Shown here piece after piece: positions 7,313 to 15,555 of a stretch of DNA of 39,126 nt. The notes under the pieces were generated by a model. The model was given only the letters and a program-made list of their open reading frames with translations, searched no databases and was not told where the DNA came from. Each line of letters starts with the position of its first letter. Position 1 is the stretch's first letter. Source of the DNA: Lachnospiraceae bacterium (GTDB lineage: Bacteria; Bacillota; Clostridia; Lachnospirales; Lachnospiraceae); assembly GCA_017469405.1 (NCBI GenBank), contig JAFUGL010000106.1, positions 1 to 39,126 of the forward strand, given 5' to 3'. A program made the position numbers and the translations under genes.

Positions 7313-8551
7313 TTATTCTTTATTAAAATCCTTTAACACAATCCAACCTTCAGAATAATTTGATGCTTGCGGATATTTATAAACCGTTTTATAAGAAAGT
7401 GCCATATATAAAACATTTTCAGCAACATTATAACATAAAGTTCCCGCCTGATCGCCATAGATACAAATTGCTCTTTGGTTTTCATCATATACAAAATCCT
7501 TTGCAAGTAAAACATTGTCATAATCTAAAGGATATGCAAAGTCCCATTCTCTTCCTACTTTTCCCGGTTTTTCTAAAGCTTTATCCCAATAAACACTTGA
7601 ATCCTTTAATACATAATAAACTACATCCTCATAAACAAAAAATGTACCCTTTTTAAATTGAAATGTCCACCATATTGAACTATATTCATCAAGTATAGTT
7701 TGATTATCCGGCCAATATCTTTCAGATTCAATCTTATAACCTGTATCTACATACTCATCATTGATTTTTACAAAAAACTCTCCCTCAGGCACATTAGCAT
7801 TTGACAAATTATTTTCATCTTCTGAATCTTCATCTGCAGAATCATTATTATCTGAAGGTTCTGTATTATCTGCAGGCTCCGTGTTATCTGCAGGCTCTGT
7901 ATTATCTGCAGGCTCTGTGTTATCTGCAGGCTCTGTATTATCTGCAGGCTCTGTGTTATCTGCAGGCTCTGTGTTATCTGCAGGCTCTGTGTTATCTGTA
8001 GAATTATCTGAATCTTTTTTAGTTTTATCCACATCAGGTACAACTATATCATTATTTACTATGCCTGATGCACTTCCATCTCCACCGCTTTTTATGCCTA
8101 CAAGCTCCTCTATATCATTTTCATCACTATAAACCCATTTTGCTTCCTCAAGTTTCCATACAGCAGTTATACCATTTTCGGTATATCTAAACTCATGTAT
8201 GGTATATAAATCTTTGCCTGATGAACCAAATTCCACATAGGTTATAGATCCAACTTTTTTTGTGCTTGTAAGATCCATATTTACACTTTTTCCAACAGCA
8301 TTATTTAAATCATCCAGCGAATTAAACACAGGTTGACCATAAACATATCTTTCATTTGATAAGCTCTGAGAAACCATAAGACAATCCTTGGCATTAATAA
8401 CAACCTGTTCTCGTTTTTGCTTATCCATATAACTCATAAAAGCAGGCACAATAATAGCAGCAAGTACTGCAATTATTACCATAACCACAACCAGCTCAAC
8501 AAGAGTAAATCCACTATTCTTCTTTTTATCATTACAATTTCTCTTATTCAT
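7313..8551 (-). CDS. Modular type IV pilin with DNTEPA-repeat linker and extra C-terminal domain
   Basis: The 412-residue prepilin is cleaved after Gly14 (SG/FTLVELVVVMVIIAVLAAII, Glu+5 present). Residues 15 to about 160 look like the small pilin coded downstream and share its Y-T-E-N-G motif. An acidic linker follows, with eight tandem T-E-P units (DNTEPA type, about 187-235) and more Asp/Glu/Ser. The last about 155 residues form a separate aromatic-rich domain with many Trp and Tyr (YSSIWWTFQFKKG..., VVYYVLKD). Pilins with a grafted functional domain are known as modular pilins and are often adhesive minor subunits. The aromatic-rich layout faintly recalls small carbohydrate-binding modules, but this is only a guess. 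GAAAGGAGG precedes the ATG, and the gene begins 52 nt after pilT. Confidence 0.85.
   Translation of the reverse strand: MNKRNCNDKKKNSGFTLVELVVVMVIIAVLAAIIVPAFMSYMDKQKREQVVINAKDCLMVSQSLSNERYVYGQPVFNSLDDLNNAVGKSVNMDLTSTKKVGSITYVEFGSSGKDLYTIHEFRYTENGITAVWKLEEAKWVYSDENDIEELVGIKSGGDGSASGIVNNDIVVPDVDKTKKDSDNSTDNTEPADNTEPADNTEPADNTEPADNTEPADNTEPADNTEPADNTEPSDNNDSADEDSEDENNLSNANVPEGEFFVKINDEYVDTGYKIESERYWPDNQTILDEYSSIWWTFQFKKGTFFVYEDVVYYVLKDSSVYWDKALEKPGKVGREWDFAYPLDYDNVLLAKDFVYDENQRAICIYGDQAGTLCYNVAENVLYMALSYKTVYKYPQASNYSEGWIVLKDFNKE
7847..7990 (-). repeat. Eight tandem 18-bp repeats coding for DNTEPA units
   Basis: The plus-strand unit is close to GTTATCTGCAGGCTCTGT, repeated eight times head to tail with few changes (first unit most diverged, G/A alternating at unit starts); a decayed ninth unit follows. 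Because the unit is a multiple of three, copy number can change without breaking the pilin reading frame. It is a protein linker minisatellite, not a CRISPR: there are no spacers. Confidence 0.95.
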
Positions 8552-8592
8552 AATGTGCCTCCTTTCACTAATTTACTCATACTTCAATATAT

Positions 8593-8600
8593 ATATCGGC
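8593..8600 (-). promoter_or_regulatory. CCGATA motif upstream of the modular pilin
   Basis: GCCGATAT on the minus strand, just after the pilT stop codon and about 40 nt before the pilin ATG, is identical to the Bacillus sigma-D -10 consensus. The base pattern 15 nt upstream is TGAT, a poor -35 match, and lies inside pilT. An ordinary sigma-A reading (TTGATC, 17 nt, GATATA) is also possible. Confidence 0.3.
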
Positions 8601-8603
8601 TCT

Positions 8604-9647
8604 TTATAGATATTGATCAAGTTCTGCTCTGTCATTTGAATAACGATATGCATTTTCTTTTGTAATTATTCCCATACTTACATATCTTGCAAGCTCATTA
8701 TTGAGTGTATGCATTCCAAACGCTGAACCCGACTGCATAAGTGTGCCAAGCTGATGACACTTATTTTCTCTTATCTGATTGCAGACAGCATCTGTTCCTA
8801 TAAGTATCTCTGTAGCAGCTATTCTTCCATTGCCTCTTGCATTTGGTACAAGACACTGAGTTATTACTCCGTTAAGAACACCTGCCAACTGAGTCCTGAT
8901 CTGATTTTGAATATTGGCAGGACAGGCATCTATAATTCTATCGATTGTCTGTGGTGCACCTGTAGTATGAAGTGTTGACATTACCAAATGTCCTGTTTCA
9001 GCTGCAGTAAGTGCTGCTGATATAGTCTCATAGTCTCTCATTTCTCCTACAAGTATGATATCAGGATCTTCACGAAGAGCACTTCTTAAGGCAGATGCAA
9101 AATCTTTTACATCTCTTCCGACCTCTCTTTGATGAATAAGAGCAAATTTCTTATCATATTTATACTCAACAGGGTCTTCTATAGTTATTATATGATCAGG
9201 TCTTGATTCATTGATACTGTCAATCATAGAAGCAAGAGTTGTTGATTTACCCGAACCTGTAGGACCTGTTACAAGGATAAGTCCTCTTGGCTTTGCTGCG
9301 AGCTCTTTTAATACCGGTGGAAGTCCAAGCATCTCAAGTGACGGTATAGTTGAATTAAGAAGTCTTATGGTAGCAGCAAGCTTTCCATCCTGTTTAAATA
9401 CATTTACACGCTGTCTGTTACCATCAGAAGAGCAAATTGCAAAATCAGCATCAAGCCCTTCCTCCAAATCAGCTCTTTGCTCATCTGTAAGCATCTCAAC
9501 TATCATTGAAAGCTTTTCAGCATTACTTTCTTCGTTAACCTCTTGCAGCTTTCCGTTTATACGAAACATAGTCGGGAGTCCAACAGAAAGATGTATATCC
9601 GAACAGCCCATGCTCCTTGCTTTAAGTATCATCTCATCAATCATCAT
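8604..9647 (-). CDS. pilT: Type IV pilus retraction ATPase PilT
   Basis: The 347-residue protein is a secretion ATPase of the PilT type. It has an N-terminal PAS-like domain starting S-D-I-H-L-S-V-G-L-P, Walker A GPTGSGKST (about 128-136), an Asp box around D-P-V-E-Y, Walker B region D-I-I-L-V-G-E-M-R-D and the conserved T-G-H-L-V-M-S-T-L-H-T. A V-C-N-Q-I-R-E segment resembles the AIRNLIRE motif needed for retraction. It powers pilus disassembly and so twitching, adhesion under tension or DNA uptake. GGAGGG lies 9 nt before the first of two ATG codons. It follows pilB with a gap that may hold a tiny gene. Confidence 0.95.
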   Translation of the reverse strand: MMIDEMILKARSMGCSDIHLSVGLPTMFRINGKLQEVNEESNAEKLSMIVEMLTDEQRADLEEGLDADFAICSSDGNRQRVNVFKQDGKLAATIRLLNSTIPSLEMLGLPPVLKELAAKPRGLILVTGPTGSGKSTTLASMIDSINESRPDHIITIEDPVEYKYDKKFALIHQREVGRDVKDFASALRSALREDPDIILVGEMRDYETISAALTAAETGHLVMSTLHTTGAPQTIDRIIDACPANIQNQIRTQLAGVLNGVITQCLVPNARGNGRIAATEILIGTDAVCNQIRENKCHQLGTLMQSGSAFGMHTLNNELARYVSMGIITKENAYRYSNDRAELDQYL

Positions 9648-9674
9648 AATTTTTTGCCCTCCATAATCATATAG

Positions 9675-9740
9675 TTAAAATAAAAAACCAAATAAATATT
9701 TTAATAAAAACATTAATATACTTACTAAAGAAATTGCCAT
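9675..9740 (-). CDS. Possible 21-residue hydrophobic peptide between pilB and pilT
   Basis: An ATG with AGGGGG four nt upstream opens a 21-codon frame whose product (MAISLVSILMFLLKYLFGFL plus Phe) is a single hydrophobic segment with one Lys. It fills most of the otherwise unexplained 183-nt gap between pilB and pilT. A small membrane peptide of the pilus machine or a leader peptide are both possible. In AT-rich DNA a Leu/Phe-rich frame can arise by chance, so this is a candidate only. Confidence 0.35.
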   Translation of the reverse strand: MAISLVSILMFLLKYLFGFLF

Positions 9741-9830
9741 TTTGCCCCCTGTCCGACCATTAACAATCTAAAAAACATTTAATCAATAAAAGTATCAAAG
9801 TACTTAACAAATCAACAATTTCAAGAAATA

Positions 9831-11516
9831 CTATTCATAATATGCAACCTTAACCAATTCATCTATGGTTGTTACACCCTGTTCAACAAGTTCAAGTGCA
9901 CTCTTCTTAAGAGTACTCATACCCTGTTCTTTAATAGCATATTCCTTTATTTCTTCAACCGAAGCTCCGTTGGTTATCATAGAACGAACATTTTTATCAA
10001 TAACCAGAATCTCATGTATGGAAATTCTTCCTTTATATCCGGTATTATTACACTGTCTGCATCCTACCGCATGCTTAATCTCATCGAAATGAACACCTGC
10101 TATTGATTCCTCATCAGGAGTCATAGGTCCGCTGGTAGCACAGAAAGGACAAACCTTTCTCACAAGTCTTTGTGCTACAATACCAACAAGTGAACTTGCA
10201 ATCATATACGGTTCAACACCCATATCCGCAAGTCTTACTACTGAAGAAGCCGCATCATTTGTATGAAGTGTTGAAAGAACCAAGTGTCCGGTTATAGCAG
10301 CTCTTACCGATATAGAAGCTGTCTCTGAGTCACGTGTTTCTCCAACCATTATGATATCCGGATCCTGACGAAGCAAGGCTCTAAGTCCAACCTCAAATGT
10401 AAGACCTGCGATATTATTAACCTGCATCTGATTAAGCTTTGCTACATTTTTTTCTACAGGATCTTCAATAGTCGAAATATTGACACTTCGCTTTGACAGT
10501 TCCTCAAGTATCATATAAAGTGTTGTTGACTTACCTGAACCTGTAGGTCCTGTAAGGTAGATGATACCGTTTGGAGACTGAAGCATCTTTTTAACGATAT
10601 TATAATTTCTATCTGTCATACCAAAAGTACCCATATGGTCTATGGTTGACGCAGATGCAAGAAGTCTTAATACCGCTTTTTCTCCAAATACCGTAGGGAT
10701 AACTGAAACTCTGACATTTAAGTTAACTCCCTCAATATTAATTCTAAAATGTCCATCCTGCGGTATTCTTCTTTCGGCTATGTCCAAATCACCAAGAATC
10801 TTTATTCTGGCAATAAGCGAATTATGTATATTCTTCTGCAAAGTCATGAAGTCACAGATTACACCATCCATTCTCATTCTGACGCTTGTCTGATTTTCAA
10901 ATGGCTCGATATGTATATCTGATGCATTGGAATTATAAGCTCTGATAAGTATACTGTTGAAAAGGTTGATAATAGGTGTATCATCATCGCCCTCTTCTAT
11001 ACTAATTTCAACTGTCTCACTTACCTGTGCGCTATTGGCAGCAGCTTTCTTTGCAGCTTCTCTTGCAGATACTTCAGAATAGTAATACTGAATAGAATTT
11101 TCAAGAGGTGCCTGTTCACAAAGAGCAATATTTAATTCCATACCTACTATCTGTCTGATATCCTCAATTCCATAGAAATTAAGCGGATCATTTACGACAA
11201 TATAGTAAACATTATCAACAACTTTATAACCCATCATGCAGTATTTCTCAGCAAGCATTCTTGGAATCATTTCAACTGCTTCAATATTTACAGATAAATC
11301 AGAAATATTTACCATATCATAATTAAGTCTTTTTGCCAAAGCCTCAAGCATCTGCTTTTCTGTGATAAAACCAAGTGCTATAAGTGCACCACCAAGTCTG
11401 ACACCCTTATTTTCTTTCTGATATGCTATTGCCTGACCTACCTGATCATCATTTACATATCCAAGTTCCTGAAGAACATCACCAATTCGTATGTTTTTAT
11501 TATTTCTTACTTCCAT
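9831..11516 (-). CDS. pilB: Type IV pilus assembly ATPase PilB
   Basis: The 561-residue protein has an MshEN-type N-terminal domain (about residues 8-75) with two tandem I-R-I-G/V-R-L-G...L...G repeats. A linker and the secretion ATPase core follow, with Walker A GPTGSGKST (about 325-333), D-P-V-E-K-N Asp box, Walker B D-I-I-M-V-G-E-T-R-D and H-L-V-L-S-T-L-H-T-N-D. A tetracysteine zinc site (CPFC...CRQC) follows. It drives pilin polymerisation from the cytoplasm through PilC. MshEN domains bind cyclic di-GMP in several PilB proteins, so assembly could be controlled by that messenger. GAGGAATAG precedes the ATG; the gene begins 3 nt after pilO. Confidence 0.95.
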   Translation of the reverse strand: MEVRNNKNIRIGDVLQELGYVNDDQVGQAIAYQKENKGVRLGGALIALGFITEKQMLEALAKRLNYDMVNISDLSVNIEAVEMIPRMLAEKYCMMGYKVVDNVYYIVVNDPLNFYGIEDIRQIVGMELNIALCEQAPLENSIQYYYSEVSAREAAKKAAANSAQVSETVEISIEEGDDDTPIINLFNSILIRAYNSNASDIHIEPFENQTSVRMRMDGVICDFMTLQKNIHNSLIARIKILGDLDIAERRIPQDGHFRINIEGVNLNVRVSVIPTVFGEKAVLRLLASASTIDHMGTFGMTDRNYNIVKKMLQSPNGIIYLTGPTGSGKSTTLYMILEELSKRSVNISTIEDPVEKNVAKLNQMQVNNIAGLTFEVGLRALLRQDPDIIMVGETRDSETASISVRAAITGHLVLSTLHTNDAASSVVRLADMGVEPYMIASSLVGIVAQRLVRKVCPFCATSGPMTPDEESIAGVHFDEIKHAVGCRQCNNTGYKGRISIHEILVIDKNVRSMITNGASVEEIKEYAIKEQGMSTLKKSALELVEQGVTTIDELVKVAYYE

Positions 11517-11519
11517 AGA

Positions 11520-12260
11520 CTATTCCTCGCACATATAGATTTCAAAAGTTATCTTTAAAGTCTTATTAGTTTTTATATCATAGCTTTCATTTTCTTCACT
11601 ATCTTCATCAGTATCATTATACACAATGCTTCTTTCTTCTGAAAATGCATAATTTACAATTCTTAATTTGTTTTCTGTATTGCATAATGAATCAAGAAAT
11701 GCAATAAGCTTATCTTCATCACCACCGATTTTCATGGTAATGGTAGCTGTATATATACCTGTAGACGAGAACATATTGTCATCATCAAACAACTCACTTT
11801 CGTCTGATTCATCCAAAGAATCATCACTCTCATCATCAGTCTCATCATCAGTCTCATCTTCAGAGTCCGAATCAGCCTTTTTAGAATACTGATAAGGTTC
11901 CAGTGATGTCGGTTTTGAGGAAATATCAATGTTAAGATCATATGAATAAAGCCCGGATGTAAGAACAAGATTGGTAAAATGCTTGTCTATCTCATTACTG
12001 GTCATCATACCATAGTATCCTGCCCTTGCTTTTTCTATTTTCTCACTCATCGCATCATTTTCAGCCTCAATCATTGGAAGCTGGGTGACCTTCATCTCAT
12101 TCATTTCCTTGAGATCTTTTTCCGTCTGGATTTTACCTTTGATTGAATTTATATCCTTAATAATCGGATATACTCCCCAATATCCTACGCATACCACTAT
12201 TACAAAAACGGATAGAAATATAAGTAATTTTTTATCTCTTTCTGTCATTTCAAATTTCAT
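11520..12260 (-). CDS. pilO: PilO/GspM-like pilus alignment protein with an acidic insertion
   Basis: The 246-residue protein is bitopic: a short cytoplasmic N-terminus, one membrane segment (about 12-33), a coiled-coil stretch (about 38-80) and an extracytoplasmic alpha/beta domain, the PilO plan. PilO pairs with PilN and links the cytoplasmic motor to the filament. Its order after the PilM-PilN fusion and before pilB supports the call, as sequence similarity alone is weak. About residues 128-165 form an unusually acidic Asp/Glu/Ser stretch (repeated E-T-D-D and E-S-D-D) inserted in the external domain; another acidic patch lies near the C-terminus. AGGAGG stands 7 nt before the ATG and overlaps the end of the preceding gene. 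Confidence 0.7.
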   Translation of the reverse strand: MKFEMTERDKKLLIFLSVFVIVVCVGYWGVYPIIKDINSIKGKIQTEKDLKEMNEMKVTQLPMIEAENDAMSEKIEKARAGYYGMMTSNEIDKHFTNLVLTSGLYSYDLNIDISSKPTSLEPYQYSKKADSDSEDETDDETDDESDDSLDESDESELFDDDNMFSSTGIYTATITMKIGGDEDKLIAFLDSLCNTENKLRIVNYAFSEERSIVYNDTDEDSEENESYDIKTNKTLKITFEIYMCEE

Positions 12261-12271
12261 TATATTCCCTC

Positions 12272-13711
12272 CTATCTTCCTGCTGATTCAGCCAATGTAC
12301 AATTTACATGTATATCCCAGTTTCCGGTTCCTTCATTATACGAATATCCCGAATAATCCACGCTGTTAAATATATCCTGTTTATTAAGCTCAGCTATGAA
12401 AAGATTTATTTCATCTACTGTACCCGATGCAGCCGTAAAAGAAACGATACCCGAATTCGCATCGAAGGATTCAAAACTGACCTCGGCATAATTACCTGCG
12501 CATTTATTTATAAGATTTCTAACCTCTGTATTACAAACAGGATAAGTATATATATTTTCATCAAGACCTACTATAGTTTTATATTGTGCACTGATAAAAG
12601 AATTCTCAGCCACAACCATATCATACCAGGTAACCTGTGTTGCCATCATCTGATTAGCATCCTGTGCTTTTTTCAGCTCTCTTTTTTGGATCATTTTAAC
12701 TGTAAGAGCACTTGCGAGTGCAATGAGCATTACAGCTACCGCTCCTACTATTATAAATATTCCGGTTTTACTTCCGGTCTGTTCATCATCCTTCTTTTTT
12801 GATGAATGAAATAACGTAAGGAAGTTTTGATATTTTCCTGTATTTATTAATCCGCTTGTAGCATGTATACTGTTTTGAATATCAACTCCGGCCTGTATAT
12901 TTTCATCAGAGAAAACCTGAACAGGTGCCTGTATACCCTGCTGAAGAATAGCCTCACTATATGTATATATATTCAAAGGATTAACTCCTGCCAAAATAAT
13001 TGTCTCAAGCGGATACTCAATCTGATGAGCCTGCATAAACTGAATAATCTGACTGGCAGAACGTGCCATATCCTGTGCATATTCTTCAGAATCCTGTTCA
13101 TGGAAGCATCTTGTACTATTAAAATAATAAAATGTTCCGTTAACAAAAAGAAGTGTTGTAATCATCATTCTGTCAGCAATCTCAAGTATAAAAGTTCCAT
13201 ACTTCTTACCAACAGTCTGCGCAATAAAATTGATAATACTGCTTTCTCCTGAATAAACGGCCTTAACTTTAATTCCGGCCTCAGTAAATATATCCAGATA
13301 ATCCTTAATAAAGTCTGTAGGTATATTTTCCGCATATACTCTTTTTGTCTTACCTTCAACAGCAAGTGGTATATATCCATAACAATAGCTGTCTGCTTTA
13401 TTGATATCAGTGAACTCTCTTTCAATAAATTCCAGAGTTTTACTATCCTTAAGTACAGGCATTTCAATGTTTTTACCTACAAATTTTGAACTGTTTATAA
13501 CAACAACTACATCTTTTACAGCTAATCTTAATGATGCCCATGTTTCACGTAAAAAGCCTATAAAAGAATCAGCATCCATGACTATACCATTAATTATGCT
13601 TCCCTCGGGAGCATCAAGCGTATAACTCTGATTTATAGTAATTTTCTTTCCGTTTGAATTTCCTGTAACAATCTGTACCTGCTGATTGGCAAGATATATA
13701 ACTGTACTCAT
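12272..13711 (-). CDS. PilM-PilN fusion protein (GspL-like architecture)
   Basis: The 479-residue protein joins two normally separate pilus proteins. Residues 1 to about 300 form a cytoplasmic PilM-like actin-fold domain; glycines of the usual nucleotide loop (I-D-I-G type) are degenerate here (S-T-V-I-Y-L-A-N). A membrane segment lies at about 317-338. It is followed by a helical stretch and a PilN-like ferredoxin-fold domain outside the membrane, ending T-L-A-E-S-A-G-R. The role is to connect PilB/PilC to PilO and the pilus. The same order of parts is found in GspL of type II secretion systems, and the next gene codes the PilO/GspM-like partner. AAGGGGTGA precedes the ATG. The frame is continuous with no sign of error. 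Confidence 0.75.
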   Translation of the reverse strand: MSTVIYLANQQVQIVTGNSNGKKITINQSYTLDAPEGSIINGIVMDADSFIGFLRETWASLRLAVKDVVVVINSSKFVGKNIEMPVLKDSKTLEFIEREFTDINKADSYCYGYIPLAVEGKTKRVYAENIPTDFIKDYLDIFTEAGIKVKAVYSGESSIINFIAQTVGKKYGTFILEIADRMMITTLLFVNGTFYYFNSTRCFHEQDSEEYAQDMARSASQIIQFMQAHQIEYPLETIILAGVNPLNIYTYSEAILQQGIQAPVQVFSDENIQAGVDIQNSIHATSGLINTGKYQNFLTLFHSSKKKDDEQTGSKTGIFIIVGAVAVMLIALASALTVKMIQKRELKKAQDANQMMATQVTWYDMVVAENSFISAQYKTIVGLDENIYTYPVCNTEVRNLINKCAGNYAEVSFESFDANSGIVSFTAASGTVDEINLFIAELNKQDIFNSVDYSGYSYNEGTGNWDIHVNCTLAESAGR

Positions 13712-13727
13712 TTAAGTTCACCCCTTT

Positions 13728-14930
13728 TTATTGATAAGATTGAGATATCTGTGCATAAGAGCCATAAATAGGCTGTATTACTGAAATAATTATAAAACCT
13801 ACTATAACTGCCATCACAACAATCATGGCAGGTTCCAAATATGAAACCAACTTATTTAACGCCACCTCAGAATCATATTCCATCTGATTTGCTGTTGAAA
13901 CAAGCATAGAATCAAGCGCACCGGTTTCCTCACCAACCATTATTGAAGAAGAAAGTTTCTTAGTGAATCCATCTACCTTATCAATCGCCTCACTAAGGTT
14001 GGAACCCGACTTTACATCCGCTATTACCTGATCAAATTGCTTTTCAATATACAAATTTCCTATTGTGTTTCTGGCAATTAAAAGGCAATTTATTATTGAA
14101 ATACCGGCTGAATAAAGGCTTGAAAGAGTTCTTGCAAATCTTGCAGTATAAATAACCTTTTTTAACTTTCCAAAAACCGGAAGGTGTATCTCCAACTTAT
14201 CCTTAAAATACTTTACTGACGGAATTGAAAAAATAACCTTTAAAGCAATATAGAGTATGGCTGCGACAATAATAAGCACATACCACTTATTTTTTACATA
14301 ATTACTTATTCCAAGCAAAAGTGCCGTTGATTTAGGCAGGCTTTCCATCTGCGAAAACAAACTGTCAAACTGAGGTATAACGTATCCCATAATAATCGCA
14401 ACAACTATTACTATAAGAACACCAAGAATCTTAGGATATGTCATAGAACTTTTTACTTTCTGCCCAAGTCTGTATTCCTTGTCATAATGAGAAGCCATCT
14501 GCATTGCAATCTTGTCAAGATTACCACTTGTCTCTGCACTTTTTACCATATTTATAAAAAGCGGTGGAAATGCATCTCCCTGTTCAAGCATCGCATCAGA
14601 GAGTGAAATACCCGAACGAACAAGTTTAAGTATTGCTGCATATATTTCCTGTTCCCTAGGCTTAATTGATTCATCCTCTGAAATAATCTTAAGTGCCTTG
14701 ACAAGAGAAACACCGGCAGCAGTAAGTTCTCCGATATTTCTTGCAAAATCAGAGATTGCATCTGATTTTATCCTTTTAATATTCTTTTTTTCGACTACAG
14801 CCTTTGACTCGATAAGCAGCTTATTATCCTGTTTTAACTTATCATGAAGGTCAAATTCATCATTTGCCTGAATAACGCCTGATACAATCTTACCTTCTTC
14901 GTCCTGGGCCTTATATTTGTAACGAACCAA
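13728..14930 (-). CDS. pilC: Type IV pilus inner-membrane platform protein PilC (GspF family)
   Basis: The 400-residue protein has the duplicated GspF domain. There is an N-terminal Y-K-A-Q-D-E-E-G-K segment, then two cytoplasmic four-helix domains each followed by membrane helices (about 167-190, 215-235 and 370-392). F-A-R-N-I-G-E-L-T-A-A-G-V-S-L in the first half and F-A-R-T-L-S-S-L-Y-S-A-G-I in the second half are the paired motifs. PilC is turned or moved by PilB to insert pilins. The start is a TTG codon, chosen because GGAGGA lies 8 nt before it, inside the end of the upstream gene, and because the product begins as other PilC proteins do. Confidence 0.93.
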   Translation of the reverse strand: MVRYKYKAQDEEGKIVSGVIQANDEFDLHDKLKQDNKLLIESKAVVEKKNIKRIKSDAISDFARNIGELTAAGVSLVKALKIISEDESIKPREQEIYAAILKLVRSGISLSDAMLEQGDAFPPLFINMVKSAETSGNLDKIAMQMASHYDKEYRLGQKVKSSMTYPKILGVLIVIVVAIIMGYVIPQFDSLFSQMESLPKSTALLLGISNYVKNKWYVLIIVAAILYIALKVIFSIPSVKYFKDKLEIHLPVFGKLKKVIYTARFARTLSSLYSAGISIINCLLIARNTIGNLYIEKQFDQVIADVKSGSNLSEAIDKVDGFTKKLSSSIMVGEETGALDSMLVSTANQMEYDSEVALNKLVSYLEPAMIVVMAVIVGFIIISVIQPIYGSYAQISQSYQ

Positions 14931-14933
14931 GGC

Positions 14934-15482
14934 TTAATCCTCCTCATCTATTATCTTATCTTTTTTATTATTTTTGTTTTTCTTTTCTTTTATCTCTACA
15001 TTATCCTTTTTCTTAATCTTGTCTTCTTTGGATTTCTTTTCTTTTATTATAATTTCATCCGGAATCTTATCAAATTTGTTAACCTTTAACCTTGTAAAAA
15101 TAGCCGATACAACAAGCATGCATATTATCGTAATAATAATCGTAATTAATGCTGCCAAAAAAATTGAAAACTTATCCACATAATAAAGCAGTATATAAAT
15201 TAAAAGCGACAGCACACCACCTGATATTTCCGTATAAAATCCTCTTTTTGAAAAAGGTGCATCGCAGAATCTGCACTTTCCTTTATTAATAAACCTTGAA
15301 ACAATCGGAAATGTATCCTTAACCCTTAATCTATGTCCACATTCCCTGCAGGTTGAATATTTTCTTTTTAAAATATCTACATTATTTGTCCTGCAAAAAC
15401 TAAGTTCATCTGCAAGAGAAAAAATATCCGCTCCGATAAAAAATACAATTATAATACATACAATATTTAAAAAAACAAACAT
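14934..15482 (-). CDS. Prepilin peptidase N-terminal (Cys4) domain protein lacking the peptidase domain
   Basis: The 182-residue protein starts with a membrane helix. It then has the tetracysteine cytoplasmic domain typical of prepilin peptidases: C-R-E-C-G-H-R-L, V-K-D-T-F-P-I-V-S-R, G-K-C-R-F-C and S-K-R-G-F-Y-T-E. Two more membrane helices (about 88-130) and a Lys/Glu-rich tail follow. The A24 aspartyl peptidase part with its two catalytic Asp residues is missing, and the next frame is intact pilC with only 3 nt between, so this is not a simple frameshift. It may be half of a split enzyme, a scaffold, or a remnant; a full peptidase should exist elsewhere to process the pilins of this locus. 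AGAAGG lies 9-10 nt before the ATG. Confidence 0.75.
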   Translation of the reverse strand: MFVFLNIVCIIIVFFIGADIFSLADELSFCRTNNVDILKRKYSTCRECGHRLRVKDTFPIVSRFINKGKCRFCDAPFSKRGFYTEISGGVLSLLIYILLYYVDKFSIFLAALITIIITIICMLVVSAIFTRLKVNKFDKIPDEIIIKEKKSKEDKIKKKDNVEIKEKKNKNNKKDKIIDEED

Positions 15483-15555
15483 ATGTCAAACCTTCTTAGA
15501 ATCCAATATTAAAAGTAAATGCTACTTATAATTTAACCGTAGAAAATCAATAAAT

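Noticed and set aside
7847-7990. CRISPR-like tandem array
   Set aside because: The 18-bp units are contiguous with no spacers and lie in frame within a pilin gene.
7761-8132. Plus-strand frame of 123 codons rich in Ser-Val-Leu-Ser-Ala-Gly repeats
   Set aside because: It is the antisense reading of the DNTEPA minisatellite inside the modular pilin gene; it has no ribosome binding site and exists only because the repeat has no stop codons in that frame.
9648-9674. Separate promoter for pilT
   Set aside because: The gap is AT-rich but I could not place paired -35 and -10 hexamers with proper spacing; pilT is more simply read with pilB.
12863-13252. Plus-strand frame of 129 codons antisense to the PilM-PilN fusion
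   Set aside because: No ribosome binding site, Cys/Asn/Ile-rich product, and fully overlapped by a supported gene.
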